Source of the DNA: an uncultured Bacteroidales bacterium
GTDB lineage: Bacteria; Bacteroidota; Bacteroidia; Bacteroidales; UBA932
DNA: 7,783 bases
Direction of reading: 5' to 3'
Assembly: GCA_934675095.1 (NCBI GenBank)
Contig: CAKUPC010000064.1
Location: 1-7,783, forward strand
Part shown: one piece after another, positions 6,364 through 7,783 of the stretch
How the letters are laid out: every line of letters starts with the position of its first letter
How positions within the stretch are numbered: position 1 is the first letter of the stretch
Notes under the pieces: generated by a model
What the model was told of the DNA's origin: nothing
The model's input: only the letters and a program-made list of their open reading frames with translations
Databases searched by the model: none
Program-made: the position numbers and the translations under genes

Positions 6364-6747
6364 ATGAAGATAGATCCTTTGTTTAAAGAATGCCTCTCGA
6401 ATGTGGCTCCCGATGTGAGGTTTGAGGTTCGCCTTAATATGGACATCGCAAACCGTATTCATGACCTGCTCCGAGAAAAGAATATGACACAGCGTGAACT
6501 CGCAGCTCAAATGGGGAAACGAGAGTCGGAGATTTCAAGATGGCTCACCGGCACTCACGGTTTCACAACAGCCACCATTGCAAAGATTTCCGCTGTCCTT
6601 GGTGACCCTATTGTGGAAGTCAGGCCCAAGCCGGAGATCAAGTATGTCTATGTACCAATCAATACATACATTACACCCTCCAGTTTGTCTGAAGAAAGTT
6701 ATATAAACCGAGAAAACGCTTCGTGTGTAATCTCATACGCAAACTAA
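6364..6747 (+). CDS. XRE-family antitoxin (HigA-like) with C-terminal extension
   Basis: A 127-residue DNA-binding protein expected to neutralise the upstream toxin and repress the operon. It has an N-terminal helical lead (1-37), a clear XRE helix-turn-helix at about 38-82 (MTQRELAAQMG, then the recognition part SEISRWLTGTHGFT), and IAKISAVLGDPI closing the domain, typical of Bacteroidetes HigA-like antitoxins. Residues 87-127 form a tail beyond the DNA-binding domain, rich in aromatic and hydrophobic residues (KYVYVPINTYI at 93-103) and then Ser, Asn and Glu. In characterised TAC systems such a tail is the chaperone-addiction (ChAD) sequence that aggregates or is degraded unless bound by the SecB-like partner; the next gene is such a partner. 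Gaps of 6 bases on both sides indicate co-transcription. The helix-turn-helix call is secure; the ChAD role is inference. Confidence 0.88.
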   Translation: MKIDPLFKECLSNVAPDVRFEVRLNMDIANRIHDLLREKNMTQRELAAQMGKRESEISRWLTGTHGFTTATIAKISAVLGDPIVEVRPKPEIKYVYVPINTYITPSSLSEESYINRENASCVISYAN

Positions 6748-6753
6748 TTTGTC

Positions 6754-7194
6754 ATGGCTGAGAATAATGCAAACATTCAGATGAGACTTTCTTCCATCAG
6801 TGAAGTGAGTTTCATGATGTCTCCGGGGAAAATTGCGAAAGACACGCCTCCTGAATCCATCCAGCTTGGTTTTTCCTGCCAGACACAAGCCGATGTAACT
6901 AATGATGCGATTTCTCTTGTTTTAGGCACCAAGTACGAACTTGGTGGTGAAGTGATTCTCGAATGCGTCTATCGCTTTGAATTTGAGGTAAAATCCCTTT
7001 CACAGTTTGTCGCTGTAAACGCCGACGGCAACATCACAGTTTCTCACATCATGCCTCATCTCCTCAACGTGGCGGTGGGAACTATGCGCGGGATTCTGGT
7101 CGTAAAGACAGCAGGCACTAATTTTTCAAAGTTCCCTCTCCCCATGATTGATTCAATTCAACTGAGCGAGATTCTTTCAAATCATCAGAATTGA
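6754..7194 (+). CDS. SecB-like chaperone of a toxin-antitoxin-chaperone (TAC) system
   Basis: A 146-residue protein with the length and layout of SecB (155 in E. coli). The N-terminal strand (13-23) is followed by alternating strands: IQLGFSCQTQADV at 36-48, ISLVLGTKYEL at 53-63, and GEVILECVYRFEFEV at 65-79. It then has the helical segment PHLLNVAVGTMRGILVVKTAG (101-121), matching the SecB PNILFPYARE region, and PLPMIDSIQLSEIL (128-141), matching the SecB APVNFDALF end. No signal peptide, so it is cytosolic. General SecB is mainly proteobacterial, so a SecB-fold gene directly after an antitoxin points to a dedicated TAC chaperone, like Rv1957 after higBA1 in Mycobacterium tuberculosis. Its expected job is to bind the antitoxin tail and let it fold; with low chaperone the toxin is freed. 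Its 3' end overlaps a minus-strand lipoprotein remnant by 18 bases. The fold was read from pattern, not from a profile search. Confidence 0.8.
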   Translation: MAENNANIQMRLSSISEVSFMMSPGKIAKDTPPESIQLGFSCQTQADVTNDAISLVLGTKYELGGEVILECVYRFEFEVKSLSQFVAVNADGNITVSHIMPHLLNVAVGTMRGILVVKTAGTNFSKFPLPMIDSIQLSEILSNHQN

Positions 7195-7368
7195 CCCTAT
7201 CATTATCGGGTCCAAGGAATAGATATAAAGAACCCGGCCCGGAACTTCGACCGTGAACGACACGCCCGCCTGCTGAGCATTGTCAGCAAGCTGCTCCTTC
7301 GCGCAGCCTGCTGACATAAGTGACAGGGCAGCAGCCACGATGGACTTGATTGCGTTTGTCTTTTTCAT
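7177..7368 (-). pseudogene. 5' remnant of a fimbrillin-like lipoprotein gene (63 codons)
   Basis: The product starts with a lipoprotein signal peptide: MKKTNAIK, a hydrophobic stretch (10-18), and LMSAGC with the lipid-modified Cys at 22, then AKEQ. The following VSFTVEVPG (36-44) resembles the first strand after the leader in many Bacteroidetes outer-membrane lipoproteins of the fimbrillin/Mfa type. After residue 44 the similarity ends, and 19 unrelated residues lead to a stop inside the SecB-like gene. Such proteins normally have hundreds of residues, so this is the head of a gene cut at about 7230-7240, probably where the toxin operon segment joined. If transcribed, it would yield a short lipopeptide and antisense RNA to the end of the chaperone gene. 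The leader call is good; the fimbrillin assignment is tentative. Confidence 0.6.
7193..7212 (+). terminator. Weak hairpin at the end of the SecB-like gene
   Basis: GACCC (7193-7197) pairs with GGGTC (7208-7212). A T/C mismatch and two further pairs close on a CATT loop. It begins in the stop codon of the SecB-like gene. No T-run follows, so termination here would be weak; it may instead stabilise the 3' end of the operon mRNA. No better terminator is visible before 7369. Confidence 0.35.
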
Positions 7369-7432
7369 GATTTTTGTGTTAAATTGTTGCTTTATTTAAT
7401 GTTGTATTGTTGCTGTTTTTCTTTATGCTCAA

Positions 7433-7462
7433 AGATTTCTCGCTTCGCTCGGAATGACAGGA
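7433..7462. repeat. Dispersed intergenic repeat-like element (CTCGCTTCGCTCG core)
   Basis: The core CTCGCTTCGCTCG (7440-7451 region), with flanking GATTT before and GAATGACAG after, matches a short intergenic repeat I associate with many bacterial genomes, often present in numerous copies between genes. Only one copy is in this window, so repetitiveness cannot be shown here; the identification is from memory of the pattern. Confidence 0.5.
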
Positions 7463-7532
7463 TGGTGCTTCGGAGGGACAAGGGGATACAGTGGAGGCAG
7501 AATACGCTTGGCTTCCGGGCACAAGAACCCCC

Positions 7533-7556
7533 CGTGCGGCAGCAAACTGTCGCACG
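7533..7556. repeat. 10-bp hairpin with CAAA loop
   Basis: CGTGCGGCAG (7533-7542) pairs with CTGTCGCACG (7547-7556), with one G-T wobble, around CAAA. It is flanked by a C-run upstream and by AAAGCG downstream, with no T-run on either strand, so it is not an intrinsic terminator. It may be an RNA structure or a remnant of a mobile element end. Confidence 0.6.
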
Positions 7557-7783
7557 AAAGCGTCCGTTCAAAGGCACGATATTGTCAATCAGATGTTTAT
7601 ATACCCCCCCCCTGAAGAAACTAAACGTCTGTTATTGACGGAGTAGGCGGAGTATGGCACGAAAAGAAAGGCACACGCCGATGACTGCGCTGCAATTTTC
7701 GATTTTAATCCTGATATGTCAGAGAATGCTCTAAACATACAATCAAATATTCCATACAACTGCCCCGGATTAAACATTTTCCG

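Larger units (their letters stand above)
7369..7783. other. Gene-free stretch to the window end
   Basis: I see no credible coding region on either strand: the open frames are short, start and stop across hairpins, and match nothing I recognise. It contains the AT-rich leader of the lipoprotein remnant (with ATTGTTGCT at 7383-7391 and 7406-7414), the palindromic repeat-like element at 7433-7462, a 10-bp hairpin at 7533-7556, C6 at 7528-7533 and C9 at 7604-7612. No promoter for the remnant could be fixed with confidence. The right part may belong to another gene cluster beyond the window. Confidence 0.55.

Noticed and set aside
7384..7638. Plus-strand frame of 84 codons across the repeat and hairpin
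   Set aside because: It reads through the repeat-like element and the hairpin, with no upstream promoter and no family resemblance.
7589..7777. Minus-strand frame of 62 codons near the right edge
   Set aside because: It contains the C9 tract near its end, has no signal, domain or promoter that I can support, and is likely random.

Overview
The window looks like a Bacteroidales chromosome (Bacteroides/Alistipes-like). The basis is five upstream regions that carry the Bacteroidetes promoter pair (a TAnnTTTG box near -7 and a TTTG-like box about 19-21 bases further upstream), the lack of Shine-Dalgarno sequences, and the protein types present: a single-chain [4Fe-4S] fumarase, an anaerobic sulfatase-maturating radical SAM enzyme and a Bacteroidetes-style lipoprotein leader. 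The core genes are GC-rich, whereas the 5.7-7.2 kb segment is visibly more AT-rich. Genus cannot be decided from this sequence.

Layout. Positions 1-3473 read on the minus strand: anSME (2184-3473), then glutamate racemase murI (1094-2014), then a class I fumarate hydratase (from 1036 leftwards, cut by the window edge). Each has its own recognisable promoter, so they are a co-directional run rather than a demonstrated operon. A divergent intergenic region (3474-3723) holds promoters for both sides plus two neighbouring tandem repeats. The plus-strand gene at 3724-5481 encodes a thiamine-diphosphate enzyme of the DXS family. It is short and lacks several residues that bind glyceraldehyde-3-phosphate in true DXS, so its substrate is open. 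It is closed by a strong intrinsic terminator at 5591-5624.

The most interesting part is 5800-7194. A promoter overlapped by a perfect palindrome drives three tightly packed genes with 6-base gaps: a probable RelE/HigB-like toxin of unusual length, an XRE/HigA-like antitoxin with a C-terminal tail beyond its DNA-binding domain, and a small SecB-fold protein. This is the architecture and gene order of a toxin-antitoxin-chaperone (TAC) system, in which a dedicated SecB-like chaperone protects an otherwise unstable antitoxin through its C-terminal chaperone-addiction tail. The antitoxin probably represses the operon through the palindrome.

The last 600 bases look like a damaged or rearranged junction. 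The start of a lipoprotein gene (minus strand) runs into the 3' end of the SecB-like gene and stops after 63 codons. Beyond it are about 415 bases with no convincing gene, containing a palindromic repeat-like element, a 10-bp hairpin and a C9 tract. The AT-rich three-gene module with a truncated gene at its right edge suggests acquisition by transfer.
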